DNA of 64,000 nt from Methyloceanibacter methanicus (GTDB lineage: Bacteria; Pseudomonadota; Alphaproteobacteria; Rhizobiales; Methyloligellaceae): NCBI RefSeq assembly GCF_001723285.1, contig NZ_LPWG01000013.1, positions 186,001 through 250,000 on the forward strand, in the 5' to 3' direction. A program made the position numbers and the translations under genes. The notes under the pieces are model-generated. The model had not been told where the DNA came from and made no database searches. It saw nothing but the letters and a program-made list of their open reading frames with translations. Within the stretch, counting starts at the first letter, position 1. Each line of letters begins with the position of its first letter. Of this stretch, positions 48,559-57,787 are shown in pieces.

Positions 48559-50771
48559 CTACTTCGAGGTCGCTTGTGCGGTGCCGTCCCAGTCATCCGG
48601 CGGCGGCGTTGTCCGGAAGGTCCTGATGCGGTCGCGATAGAGGGCGTAAAGGCCCTTGAGCTTTTCGCCGCCCGGCGTTTCGCATTCCCGGAGCAGCGCG
48701 TCCGCACCGTCCCAGTCCCGGTCGCGATAGGCGGACAAGAAGGCCTCGTGTTTGGCCGTAAACGCCTTGAAGGCATCGCTTTGCCGAACGGTGTCGTCGC
48801 CCATTAGGGCGAAAATGCGAGTGGCCTCCGTCTTTCCTTTCACCTTCAAGAGATCGAGTTCGAGAAAGGCGAAGTCGTGCGCGCGCGTGGCGGTCTCCTC
48901 GCCGGCGATGATCACGAGGTCGTAGGTCTTCGATTGGCCCTCGAGGCGTGAGGCGACATTGACGTTATCGCCGATCACGGAATAGTCGAACCGGGTCTCC
49001 GAGCCGAGATTGCCGACGCAGCACAGCCCCGTGTTCAGACCGATGCCGAGTTTGACCGGTTTGAAGGTCCGTCCGGCCTCGTCGGCGGCTTGCTGCCAGC
49101 GCTCGTTCAGCACGGCCATCTCGTCGACCATGCGCAGCGCGGCGGCGCAGGCATTGCCCGGATGATTGGGGTCGTCGAGGGGCGCATTCCAGAAGGCCAT
49201 CAACGCATCGCCCATGAATTTGTCGATCGTGCCGTTCTCGTCGAGGATGATGTTGCTCAGCGGCGTGAAGAGCTCGTTGAGAAAGCGCGTGAGTTCCTCC
49301 GCGTCGAGACCCTCGGAGATGGTCGTGAATCCGCGGACGTCGCTGAAAAGGAGCGTCATGTCGCGCGTCTCGCCACCGAGTTTCAGCCGGTCCGGTTCGT
49401 CGGCCAGCCGTTCGACGAGGGCCGGGGCCATGTAGTGCGAGAACGCGTTGCGCACGCGATTGCGCTCGCGCTCGGTTCGCAAGAACACGAAGGACGATCC
49501 GGTGAGATAGATCGCGGTCAACGCGATCGTCGGATAGACGGGGTCGACCAGCCAGCCCCAGCTCTCGAAGCATGCCAAGAGAGCCAGACGACGAAGCCGA
49601 CGCAACGCCGCCGACAACGGCGCTGCCGAGTGCGCCGGCGCGGTAGATCAGGACGGCGATCAGGAGGCCCAGCAGGAGGATGTAGAGAAGTTCGGCAGGG
49701 GTCGCGAAGTCGGGCCGCAACAGATAGCTGCCGCGAATGATTTGCTCCACCGCCTGGGCGTGCAACTCGACGCCCGGAATCGAGGCTTCGAGCGGCGTGG
49801 CACGCAGGTCGAGCAGACCCGCCGCGCTCGTGCCGATCAGAAGAATGCGCCCGGCGATCTCTTCTTCGCCGAGTTCGCCGTTCAGGATCTTCCAGGCCGG
49901 CAGGTAGCGATCGCGAGTCTGAGGCGAGACGTGGAGAAACATCTGGCCGTTGGCGTCGGTCGGAATCTCGAAGTCGCCGACACGCACCTTCACGATTCCG
50001 GTTTGCTCGCCGAAGGCTTCTCGCCGCTCGCGCCCGAGGACTTGACCACATAGGTCGACGCCCCTTGGGCAACGCGCAAGAGATCCGCCGCAAAGGACGG
50101 GTACAGCGTTTCATCCAGGGTCACCAGAATAGGCATCCTCCGGATGATCTGATCGTGTTCGGGGACCCAGTTCAGCGCGCCCGCGCCGATCGCGGGGGTT
50201 TGCAGCGCCTTAAGACTCGAGGTTGCCCCCGGATAGTGGGGCGCGAACAGGCGCGGATCATCGCCGCCGAAGGAGATGCCGGACTCGATTCGGGCAGGGC
50301 GGTCTGGTTGCTGGGCGATGCGATGAACCCCATCACGACCGGCGCTGTGGCAATGGTCTCGGCGAAGATCTGGTCGTTGGAGGGCAATTCGTCGAGCTCG
50401 GTCTTGAGCTGGGTGAGCTGGTCGGATTGGGGCCAGAACTTCACCGCGTTGGCCGGCGACATCCGGTCCGGTTCCGGAAACACCATATCGAAACCGATGG
50501 TGGCGGCCCCTGCGTCGCGTAGCTTGGACAGGAGATCGCTCAGGATCGTCCGGGGCCACGGCCATTGGCCGATGCGCTTCAGGGACTCCTCGTCGATATC
50601 GACGATACGAACGGGTAGTTCCGGATCGAATTTGAGCGGCGACAGGCGCTGGTAGGAATCGAAGACGAGGGATCTGAGACGCGCGACGGGAGCCGGGTCC
50701 CAGACGCGAAGGGCCAGGGATGCCAAAATCGCGGCGCCCACGATGAGGCTATAGAGAAGACGTGGACCCAT
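48559..50771 (-). CDS. CHASE2-domain class III adenylate cyclase (three frame breaks, near 50290, 50015 and 49600)
   Basis: Four segments in successive frames form one receptor cyclase of about 735 residues. First comes an N-terminal membrane helix and periplasmic CHASE2 sensor (PVRIVDIDEESLKRIGQWPW, IGFDMVFPEPDR, then FGGDDPRLFAPHYPG, then GRILLIGTSAAGLLDLRATP, GVELHAQAVEQII). Two to three membrane helices follow. The cytoplasmic catalytic domain has FSDVRGFTTISEG (metal Asp), TIDKFMGDALMAFWN (adenine-binding Lys, second metal Asp) and YSVIGDNVNVASRLEG (Asn and Arg of the transition state). The Lys/Asp pair indicates ATP rather than GTP. The cytoplasmic half alone is intact from about 49600. 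Each break is a one-base change. Confidence 0.83.
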
Positions 50772-50920
50772 CCCGCTCGAAGTCCGTTGTTTTCGGCCGG
50801 GCGAGGGGCCCGCAGCGGCCAGACCCTAGCCGTTGACACGGGCCTGTCAATCGGGGCGACGGGAGCGGGAGGCCGGCCCGGAAGGGGGGAACGCCCCGAA
50901 GGGGGGCGTTCCGGCGCGGG

Positions 50921-51196
50921 CTAATCGGAGAAGCGCGTCGGGCGCAGGTTGCGCCACACGGCTTCGGTCTCCGTGTCGAGCGTATCGACGAACTTGCGCT
51001 TGGTACGGTAGGCGGGGGCGGCCTTTGCGCCGCGCTTCGTCACCACGACATCGTTGGTGTACGGCACGGGGCCGCCGATCCAGCGGGCTTTGCCGCGGTC
51101 GGCCAGGGCCGTATCGGTGCTAGCGGCCAGGACGGCCACGCCAAGACCGAGGCCAAAAACGGAAAGGCTCAGTTGCTTCAGCAATTCAGTCATCAT
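50921..51196 (-). CDS. Small exported protein, function unknown
   Basis: A 91-residue protein starting at ATG 51196, chosen for GGAGGA nine bases upstream. A signal peptide (LSLSVFGLGLGVAVLAASTDTALA) is followed by a short mature part rich in basic and polar residues (RGKARWIGGPVPYTND, KRGAKAAPAYRTKRKF, WRNLRPTRF). I recognise no family. It is divergent from the HExxH protein gene, and the two share the region with the TGTGA-N6-TCACA site. Confidence 0.6.
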   Translation of the reverse strand: MMTELLKQLSLSVFGLGLGVAVLAASTDTALADRGKARWIGGPVPYTNDVVVTKRGAKAAPAYRTKRKFVDTLDTETEAVWRNLRPTRFSD

Positions 51197-51294
51197 GATC
51201 GGATCCTCCGGGGCGACAGTTCGCCGATCGGCGGTTGGGGGTCTGCCGTATATGGTGGGAGGCATGACCGGGATCAACGTGGCCTGGAACGGGG

Positions 51295-51310
51295 TGTGAC
51301 GAACGTCACA
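51295..51310. promoter_or_regulatory. CRP/FNR-type operator, perfect TGTGA-N6-TCACA
   Basis: TGTGACGAACGTCACA is a perfect two-fold repeat with both five-base half-sites identical to the CRP consensus; the full 16 bases are palindromic except the central four. It sits between the divergent 91-residue exported protein (99 bp from its start) and the HExxH protein (59 bp from its start), both suitable activator distances. A class III adenylate cyclase gene is on the same side. The regulator itself is not in the window. Confidence 0.6.
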
Positions 51311-51369
51311 GTTCCCAAATAACGCAGTATTTATCGTGCAGCCCGCGCGTTTGCGCTAAAATCGGGCAA

Positions 51370-51999
51370 ATGGGCCAGACAAAGATGCCGGAGCACCGGC
51401 GACCCTTGTTTCGGGATACTTGGGGCACAGCCCCTCTTGGACGGAACGGCGCCGTCTTGCGGTTGCCGGCGTGTCTGGCCGCCGTGATCTCGTCTGTTTT
51501 CGTGGCGGCCTGCCTGACGCAGGTTTCGACGCCGGCGCGGGCCGGACGCTTCCTGCCCGAGGTCGAGAACCCGTATTGCAGCATCACGACCTACAAGCTG
51601 CGCGGCGTGGAGGAACAGGCCTCGTCGATGACGGACCGGCGCGGACGCCCCGTCATCGTGGTGAACGCCTCGACACTGCGCGACGACCCGAGCTACAGCC
51701 AGTTCCTTCTTGCCCACGAGTGCTGCCACCACACGCTGGGCCATGTCGCCAAGGCGAAGCAGGGGCTCGGGCATGTGGGGCCGCAAGCCTTTTTCTACAT
51801 CGCTCCCGAGCTGAAGCGTATGGAACTCGAGGCCGATTGCTGTGCCGTGAGGCTCTTGCGCGAGCGCCACCAACAGGACGGGATCGATGCGGGGGCCGCT
51901 GCCATGGCCGAATTCGGCGAAAAACCGACGGGCGCTCATTACCCGACCGGTTTGCAGCGCGTCGAGACGATCCGCCGTTGTGCGGAGCTCGACCCGTAA
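51370..51999 (+). CDS. Exported HExxH zinc-peptidase-like protein with vicinal cysteine pairs
   Basis: A 209-residue protein with a hydrophobic export segment (LRLPACLAAVISSVFVAACL, residues 30-49) ending in a possible lipobox (VAAC). The mature part has H116-E117-C118-C119-H120 within AHECCHHTLGH and a downstream E152-L-E-A-D156-C-C. This is the layout of gluzincin metallopeptidases such as M48 (HExxH plus ExxxD) and suggests zinc-dependent proteolysis. Cysteine pairs directly after both zinc-ligand segments are unusual for an active peptidase and could form disulfides or bind another metal. Start at 51370 or the ATG at 51385. Downstream is the MoxJ-like gene, 142 bp away. Confidence 0.7.
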   Translation: MGQTKMPEHRRPLFRDTWGTAPLGRNGAVLRLPACLAAVISSVFVAACLTQVSTPARAGRFLPEVENPYCSITTYKLRGVEEQASSMTDRRGRPVIVVNASTLRDDPSYSQFLLAHECCHHTLGHVAKAKQGLGHVGPQAFFYIAPELKRMELEADCCAVRLLRERHQQDGIDAGAAAMAEFGEKPTGAHYPTGLQRVETIRRCAELDP

Positions 52000-52025
52000 G
52001 CCGTTACCAAGCCCGCGGTCTTTGG

Positions 52026-52056
52026 TGTAAGACGGTCGCAAGCACCATATCTTACA
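52026..52056. promoter_or_regulatory. Inverted repeat TGTAAGA-N17-TCTTACA upstream of the MoxJ-like gene
   Basis: Perfect 7-bp arms at 52026-52032 and 52050-52056, three helical turns end to end, followed 26 bp later by a second dyad, CCAATG-TT-CATTGG, at 52083-52096. Both precede the MoxJ-like start at 52142. They look like regulator sites rather than terminators because no T-run follows. Confidence 0.35.
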
Positions 52057-52141
52057 AGCGTCATCTCCGATCCGAGTGCGCGCCAATGTTCATTGGTCCG
52101 GCTCCCGATGCGGGGAGAAGGCTCACGACTAGGGCAGACAA

Positions 52142-53026
52142 GTGGTTTTGACTGAAGGCGAGTCACCAAGGACGCAGGCGACCGCATGGTCGAGGGCCGT
52201 GCGTTGGGTCGCGACCGCGGTTGCCATCGCGGCGCTTTGCTGTGCGGGGTCGGCCGCCGCAGGCGCGCGCGCGCTGCGCGTTTGTGCCGACCCCAACAAC
52301 ATGCCGTTTTCCAACGCCAAGGGCGAAGGTTTCGAGAACAAGCTCGCGGAGCTCATCGCCGACCGTCTGGGACGCGAGCTCGTCTACACGTGGTTCCCGG
52401 AGAATACCGGCTACGTGCCGAATACGATGGGGAGCAATGCCTGCGACCTGGTGATGGGCTATGCGCAAGGAACGGGGCTCATCGAGGATACGAACCCCTA
52501 TTACTACGCCTCCTACGTTCTGATCACGCGCGGGGACGACGCCGGCCTGAACGGCGTGACGTCCCTTTCGGACCCCCGGTTGAAATCGAAGCGCATCGGC
52601 CTTGTGGCGCGGACGCCGCCCGCGAGCATCCTGGCCATGAATGGCCTGATCGCCAATGCAAAGCCGTTCGACGATCACTCCGGAGGGAGCCAAGCGGCTC
52701 TGGCACAGGAGATGATCGCCGAGATCGAGTCGGGCGAACTCGATGCAGGGCTTCTATGGGGGCCCATCGGTGGCTACTACGCGTCCCGTTCGAGCGTTCC
52801 GTTGACGGTTGTGCCGCTGGTCAAGGAAAACGCCGGGCCGGCGACGTTCTACGGGATCACCCTGGGGGTCCGTCCTAACGACCCGCAATTCAAGCATCAG
52901 TTGAACAAGGTGCTGGCCGAGAATTCGGCCGAGATCACCGCGATCCTGCAAGACTACGACGTCCCGGTCCTCGACCATGACGGGGAGCCTGTCACCAGCG
53001 ACGGCGTGACGCCGCCAAGTCCCTGA
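52142..53026 (+). CDS. Quinoprotein dehydrogenase-associated periplasmic binding protein (MoxJ/XoxJ-like)
   Basis: A 294-residue periplasmic type-2 solute-binding-fold protein with an N-terminal signal (AVRWVATAVAIAALCCAGSAAA). The conserved opening ALRVCADPNNMPFSN and the MGSNACDLVMGYAQGT and LDAGLLWGPIGGYYA segments match the quinoprotein-dehydrogenase-associated putative ABC substrate-binding family that includes MoxJ, required for making active methanol dehydrogenase. The GTG at 52142 is the first start in frame; a TTG at 52148 is possible. No moxF or xoxF gene and no cytochrome cL gene are adjacent within the window. It converges with the next PQQ-linked binding protein gene. Confidence 0.86.
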   Translation: MVLTEGESPRTQATAWSRAVRWVATAVAIAALCCAGSAAAGARALRVCADPNNMPFSNAKGEGFENKLAELIADRLGRELVYTWFPENTGYVPNTMGSNACDLVMGYAQGTGLIEDTNPYYYASYVLITRGDDAGLNGVTSLSDPRLKSKRIGLVARTPPASILAMNGLIANAKPFDDHSGGSQAALAQEMIAEIESGELDAGLLWGPIGGYYASRSSVPLTVVPLVKENAGPATFYGITLGVRPNDPQFKHQLNKVLAENSAEITAILQDYDVPVLDHDGEPVTSDGVTPPSP

Positions 53027-53029
53027 CGC

Positions 53030-54349
53030 CTACATCTTGCAGATGCTCTCGGGCTCGTCGATCCCGAGCGTGTCCACCTCGATCTCCGGATGGCTCGCAT
53101 GGGGGAATCCCTTTTGCGGGGAAACGGAGACCGGCACCTTCTCGGTCGCGATCAGGATGGGCTGGCGGAACTGTCCGTCCCAGGGCCGGAATTGCTGCTT
53201 GATGCCTTTGAAGGGAGCAAGCTGGAGGTCCGGGCCATGGATGAAGGCCGAAACCGTGGCGAAATCGTTCTTCGGCTTGCGGGTCACCGCCTCGCCGACG
53301 GTCCGTGTCGCCACATAGGCCATGTGGTCGATCGGCAGCATGAGCCGCTCGAAGCGTTTCTCGAAATTGTTGTTCGCCTGGGTCGCGCCCCATTTCTCGT
53401 GGCCAGGGCTCCAGGTGGTGGCCGTCAGGCCCGTGGTGCCGGCCACGAGGCGCGCTTGTCCGCCGCCGCGATACGGTATCAGCGGTCCAAACTGCTGGTT
53501 TTCGTCCGCCACCACGATCACATCGTAATCCGCGCGCGGGACGATGCCGCTGCCGACGTTCGCTTCCTTGTGCGGCTTCGCGGGCGGGATGGGGCCGACC
53601 CCATCCCGGCGCCCGCCCGACACGTCGACATATTCGCGGACGCGACGATGTTGCCGCCAAATCGCTCTGCCGCCCGTTCGACCGCGTCGCGATAGGCGAT
53701 GTCCGCATCGGTCGAGCCATGAACGACGAGCCAGTCGGTCCAGTCCATCTTGACGAGATATTGGGCGAGCGCGTCGGCCAGCATGTAGCGGTCCGGCACC
53801 ACATGCATGATATTCGCACGGCAGTCCTGCTGACGCAGCGAGACATCCTCAGCGCGGATGTTGAACAGAAGCACGTCCTTGTCCTTGGCCCAGTCCGAGA
53901 GCTTCAGCAGGGTGGTCGCGGAGGCATCCACGACGATGTAGTTGTGGCCGGACTCGTAGAGCTTCTCGAGCGCGGCGACGGCATCCTCGGGGGAGGAAGC
54001 CGTTTCGACGTCAAGCGCGTAGAGATGGCCCACGAAACGGCCGCCCGCGTTGTTCTCCTTGATGCCCATTTCAGCGCCGGCGATGCCCGCATTCTCCGGC
54101 TCGATATCCAAGCGCGAGGCCGGCTGCGGGCCCCGGACCTCTTCACGCAGATAGCCGATATCGATCGGCACCATTTCGGGGGTTTGCTGAACGCGAATCG
54201 AAAAGCCGCCGTCTCGCTGACGGGATGGCCCGCGTTCGTCGGCGGCGGAGGCCGGGCTCGCCGTCAACGCGAGCAACAGGCCCGCGGCGACAAGCGCCAC
54301 GCAGGCGAGAGGTCCGGCAGAAGCGTCTGTAAGCGTGTGGGTGCGCATA
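53030..54349 (-). CDS. Substrate-binding protein of the PQQ-dependent alcohol dehydrogenase system (frameshifted near 53645)
   Basis: A periplasmic type-1 binding-fold protein of about 440 residues. ATG 54349 gives a signal peptide (VALVAAGLLLALTASPASAA), then IDIGYLREEVRGPQPASRLD, YESGHNYIVVDASATTLLKLS, FNIRAEDVSLRQQDC, MLADALAQYLVKMDW and AERFGGNIVAS. Near 53645 the frame breaks; REYVDVSGGRRDGVGPIPPA, VADENQQFGPLIPYR, VGEAVTRKPKNDF and HPEIEVDTLGIDEPESICKM continue in another frame. The family is the ABC-type binding protein of PQQ-dependent alcohol dehydrogenase clusters. Adding one base joins the halves. The usual ATPase and permease are absent here. Confidence 0.82.
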
Positions 54350-54599
54350 GGAGACCTCAAACGCCGGGCGTGCGTTTCCTCGGAGCCCGGTTCGCCCCTT
54401 GCCGGCGGCTTCCTCAGGGGCGGCCGAGTGGTTTTGGGGCATGGTACAGATGGCAAAACGCGTATGGCAAGTTAGAAAAAGTGACGGGAAAATACGGCAA
54501 ATACTGCTGTTCGTTCATCCCGGCCTTCCAAAATGAGGATTCTGTTGGCGAATCGCGATCCCTCTCCAATATCTCGCGCGGCGGTGGTAGGTTCGGCCC

Positions 54600-55256
54600 A
54601 TGCAGTTCTCACCTGGCGATGCAATCCGGTTTGGTTGGGAGACGTTCAAGAGGCGCCCCTGGTTCTTCATTGGCGCCGCGGCGATTTTGGTCTTGGCGAA
54701 TATCGTCAACATGGGTGTCACGAGCGGGGTCAACAGTTTGACGGGCGGCACGCTCGAAGAGCCGAGCCTGCTATCGAACCTCGTCAATCTCGCTTTGAGC
54801 GCCTTGATCGTCATGGGGGCCATCGCCTTCTTCCTGGCCGCCCACGACAATCCGGAGGGCGTCGACTATTCGGCGTTGTGGCATCCGACCCCCTATTGGA
54901 AGTTTTTCGCCACCTCGCTTTTGACATCGCTCGCCATTGGCTTGGGACTCGTGCTCCTGATCGTGCCGGGCCTCATCGCCATGGTGCTGTTCATGTTCTC
55001 GACCTTCCTCGTCGTCGACCGCGGCTTGGGTCCGCTCGACGCGCTGAAGACGAGCATGGAGTTGACTAAGGGCAATCGCTGGCCCTTGTTCGGCTTTGCC
55101 CTCCTTACGGCGCTCATCGTCGCGCTTGGCGTGTTGGCGCTCGGGGTCGGGCTGCTCGTGGCGATCCCGATCGTGGGCCTCGCCACGGCTTATGCCTACC
55201 GATTGCTGTCGGGCGTGCCCGGTGCGATCCCGGTTGATGCGCGGCTCGCAGCGTGA
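54600..55256 (+). CDS. Polytopic membrane protein, function unknown
   Basis: A 218-residue protein with about five or six hydrophobic helices. It opens FSPGDAIRFGWETFKRRPWFFIG, a motif seen in small DUF975-like or glycerophosphodiester phosphodiesterase-associated membrane proteins. The central LLIVPGLIAMVLFMFSTFLVVD and DALKTSMELTKGNRWPLFGF segments are typical of that loose family. No catalytic residues are evident. It is divergent from the PQQ-system binding protein and followed by a 14-bp tandem repeat and a terminator-like hairpin. Confidence 0.65.
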   Translation: MQFSPGDAIRFGWETFKRRPWFFIGAAAILVLANIVNMGVTSGVNSLTGGTLEEPSLLSNLVNLALSALIVMGAIAFFLAAHDNPEGVDYSALWHPTPYWKFFATSLLTSLAIGLGLVLLIVPGLIAMVLFMFSTFLVVDRGLGPLDALKTSMELTKGNRWPLFGFALLTALIVALGVLALGVGLLVAIPIVGLATAYAYRLLSGVPGAIPVDARLAA

Positions 55257-55264
55257 CGCCCAAG

Positions 55265-55348
55265 GCGCCTCAAACCTGGCGCCTCAAACCTGGCGGCTCA
55301 AACCTGGCGCCTCATACCTGGCGCCTCAAACCTGGCGCCTCACACCTG
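55265..55348. repeat. Six-copy 14-bp tandem repeat, unit GCGCCTCAAACCTG
   Basis: Six contiguous 14-bp units fill 55265-55348. Copies 1, 2 and 5 match the unit exactly; copies 3 (GCGGCT), 4 (CATACC) and 6 (CACACC) each differ by one base. Adjacent units create GGCGCC palindromes. The array starts eight bases after the stop of the membrane protein gene and ends 14 bp before the terminator-like hairpin, so it is non-coding and convergent-intergenic. Length polymorphism is likely. Confidence 0.9.
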
Positions 55349-55362
55349 ATCGCTGAAAAGAC

Positions 55363-55390
55363 AAAGGCGCACCGCGACGGGGGCGCCTTT
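55363..55390. terminator. Bidirectional terminator between the membrane protein gene and pqqE
   Basis: AAAGGCGC (55363-55370) pairs perfectly with GCGCCTTT (55383-55390) around 12 bases, giving an A-run on one side and a T-run on the other. It lies 22 bp past the pqqE stop at 55413 in the minus direction, suiting both convergent genes. Confidence 0.6.
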
Positions 55391-55412
55391 GGAACGGATC
55401 TGCGACGGCCGC

Positions 55413-56645
55413 CTATTCTGCCGGGACTAAAGGTTCGCCGTGCGCCTTGCCGACCTGCGCGGCATTGCGCGTGTTGCGGTAGACGAACTCCGTCGCGGGC
55501 TTCGCCGCTTCGGCCTTGGCCAGCTTCACCATCTCGCTGTGATAGGGCGAGAGCGAGCAGGCGGGGTCCGTGTTGCGCGGATCCTTCGTGATGGCCATGG
55601 CCTGGCAGCGGCAGCCGCCATAGTCCACTTCCCGGAACGCGCAGGACTTGCACGGCTCCTTCATCCAGTCGGTGCCGCGGAAGGCGTTGAACGCCTCCGA
55701 GTCCATCCAGATGTCGAGCAGCTTCTTGTCGCGCACGGTGTCGAAGTGTAGCTCGGGGATGCTTTCCGCCGCATGGCAGGGCAGCACCTTGCCGGCGGGC
55801 GTGATGTTCATGAAGCCCTTGCCCCAGCCGCCCATGCAGGGCTTCGGGCGCTTCGCGTAATAGTCCGGTACCACCATGTCGATGGTGAGCACGCCTTTCA
55901 GACGCTCGCGGGCGGCCTCCACATACTCGATCGAGGAGACCGTCTCCTCATAGGTCGGGATCAGCGCGGCGCGGTTGAGATAGGCCCAGCCGTAATATTG
56001 CGCGTGGGCGATCTCGATGCGTTGCGCGCCGAGTTCGACCGCCAGATCGAGATAACGCGGCACGTTATGGATGTTGTGGCGATGGATGGGGGCGTTGATC
56101 GTGAGCGGCATGCCGAGTTCGGTGACCCAGTGCGCGACCTCCAGCTTCTTTTCCAGCGCGTTCTTGAAGGCGCCAATGCGGTCCGCCCCGGCCGGGTCGA
56201 CATCCTGGACCGAGATCTGGACGTGATCGAGCCCGAGCTCTTGGAGCTTCTCCAAACGCTCACGCTTCAGATTGACGGCGGCGGTAATGAGATTGGTGTA
56301 GAGGCCTGCGTCCGCGGCGGCCTTGATGATCTCCTCGAGGTCCTTGCGCGCGGTCGGCTCGCCGCCCGACAGATGAACCTGCAAAATGCCCATCTCGCCG
56401 GCCTGGCGCATGACCGAGCACCATTCCTCGGTCGAGAGCTCGTTCTTGACGCTCTCCAATTCCACCGGGTTCGAACAGTAAGGGCATTGCAGTGGGCAGC
56501 GGTGGGTGAGTTCTGCAAGCAGTCCCACCGGCGCGACGGCGCACAGCATGGCGGATTCGTCCGCGCTGCCGATGACGCCCGTCGTCGGCTCGTCGTCGAC
56601 GGCGATGGCGTCGACATGTCCGTCAATCTTGAGGTCCTCGGTCAT
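55413..56645 (-). CDS. pqqE: PqqA peptide cyclase (radical SAM enzyme PqqE)
   Basis: PqqE forms the carbon-carbon bond between Glu and Tyr of the PqqA peptide, the first step of PQQ synthesis. The radical SAM cluster motif is C50-x3-C54-x2-C57 ([12 protein letters not shown]), the SAM-binding GGEP is in [12 protein letters not shown], and the C-terminal SPASM region carries cysteines in [34 protein letters not shown] and [10 protein letters not shown]. At 410 residues it is longer than most PqqE, with about 35 non-conserved residues before the core. It follows pqqD by four bases. Confidence 0.96.
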   Translation of the reverse strand: MTEDLKIDGHVDAIAVDDEPTTGVIGSADESAMLCAVAPVGLLAELTHRCPLQCPYCSNPVELESVKNELSTEEWCSVMRQAGEMGILQVHLSGGEPTARKDLEEIIKAAADAGLYTNLITAAVNLKRERLEKLQELGLDHVQISVQDVDPAGADRIGAFKNALEKKLEVAHWVTELGMPLTINAPIHRHNIHNVPRYLDLAVELGAQRIEIAHAQYYGWAYLNRAALIPTYEETVSSIEYVEAARERLKGVLTIDMVVPDYYAKRPKPCMGGWGKGFMNITPAGKVLPCHAAESIPELHFDTVRDKKLLDIWMDSEAFNAFRGTDWMKEPCKSCAFREVDYGGCRCQAMAITKDPRNTDPACSLSPYHSEMVKLAKAEAAKPATEFVYRNTRNAAQVGKAHGEPLVPAE

Positions 56646-56649
56646 CCCA

Positions 56650-56952
56650 TTATCCCTTGATGTATCCTTTGTCGGCCATGTCCTGGAGCAGTTCGACCAC
56701 GTCGGCGGTAATCACGTCGACGGGAGCCGAATACTCCTCGGCCAGTTTCGCCGCGATGTCGTCCACGGTGCTTTCTCCGTTGCACAGCTTCAGCACCGAA
56801 ACGGCGATGTTGTCCGGCGTCAGAATCCGTTCCGGCGCCAGCAGCACCCAACGGTCCCGCCCCGGGTCGTGGCGTAGCTTCAAGTAACGGGGCATCACCG
56901 GTTTCGTCGCCCGGTCGACCACAAGCCGGCCGGGCTGCTTCACGTCTGCCAT
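56650..56952 (-). CDS. pqqD: PqqD peptide chaperone
   Basis: The 100-residue RRE-fold protein binds PqqA and presents it to PqqE. It has [28 protein letters not shown] and the helix pair [22 protein letters not shown], the family's winged-helix signature. ATG 56952 overlaps the pqqC stop by one base (TGATG). A 16-residue N-terminal extension precedes the conserved part. Intact. Confidence 0.94.
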   Translation of the reverse strand: MADVKQPGRLVVDRATKPVMPRYLKLRHDPGRDRWVLLAPERILTPDNIAVSVLKLCNGESTVDDIAAKLAEEYSAPVDVITADVVELLQDMADKGYIKG

Positions 56953-57686
56953 CAGGCCGCGTCCGGCACGAAGGCGCCAGGCGGGATCATGCCCGGGTCC
57001 ACATAGGCGAGGTAAAGCGCATCGAGCTGCGCCCACAAGACATGAGTCTTGAAGCGGAGCGCGTCGAGGGCGCCTTGCTGTGCCTCGGGGGTCCGGGCGT
57101 TCTGCTTGACATATTCCAGCGCGAAATTGGCGTCGCGCGGCGCTTGGGTCAGGCGACGCTTGAAATAGGCCATCACATCGTCGCTGATGAAGTCGTAGTT
57201 CTCGAGCATGCCCGAGATACGCTCCTTGTGAATGCTGGGCGCGAACAGTTCGGTCAGGGAAGACGCGACCGCCTCGACCAGCGTGTTTTCGCGCACGAAA
57301 TTCACATAGGCCTCGACGGCGAAGACCGTCTCGGGTAGGGCGCCTTTCCGGGAGATCACGTAATCGCGGTCGAGGCCAAGCCCATCGGTGAGCACGAGCC
57401 AGCGTTCGATGCCGCCTTCTTCGGCGCCTTCGCCGTCATGGTCGGTGATGCGGTGGATCCACTCCCGCCGCAATTCGCGATCGTGGCAACGGCTCATCAG
57501 CGCCGCGTCCTTGCGCGGCACGGCCGCCTGGTAGCAATAGCGGTTCAGCGCCCAGGCCTGCACTTGGCCTTTGTTCAGCTTGCCGCCGTGCAGAAGCTTA
57601 TGAAACGGATGCTTGTCGTGGTACTGCACGGCGCCGATGGCGCGCAGCTCCTCCTCGAGTTCTTCGGGGCTTAGAATCTTGGTCAC
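56952..57686 (-). CDS. pqqC: Pyrroloquinoline-quinone synthase PqqC
   Basis: PqqC carries out the final ring closure and eight-electron oxidation to PQQ without a cofactor. The 244-residue all-helical protein has YHDKHPFHKLLHGGKLNKGQ, NRYCYQAAVPRKDAALMSR, RREWIHRITDHDG and the substrate-binding EAYVNFVRENTLVEAVASSLTELFAPSIH segments. GTG start at 57686 after AGGAAGT. It is the first gene of pqqCDE; no pqqA or pqqB precedes it, and the 309-bp upstream gap contains a 16-bp palindrome but no short ORF with the Glu-x3-Tyr core of PqqA. Confidence 0.95.
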   Translation of the reverse strand: MTKILSPEELEEELRAIGAVQYHDKHPFHKLLHGGKLNKGQVQAWALNRYCYQAAVPRKDAALMSRCHDRELRREWIHRITDHDGEGAEEGGIERWLVLTDGLGLDRDYVISRKGALPETVFAVEAYVNFVRENTLVEAVASSLTELFAPSIHKERISGMLENYDFISDDVMAYFKRRLTQAPRDANFALEYVKQNARTPEAQQGALDALRFKTHVLWAQLDALYLAYVDPGMIPPGAFVPDAA

Positions 57687-57787
57687 GGGCCTACTTCCTC
57701 ATCGGGTTTCCTTGTGCGGCGCTTCTTCCGGCGCCTCGCGAACGGTCTCTCCTAGATAAATGGGGAGAATCCGCAAGAAATCTACGG

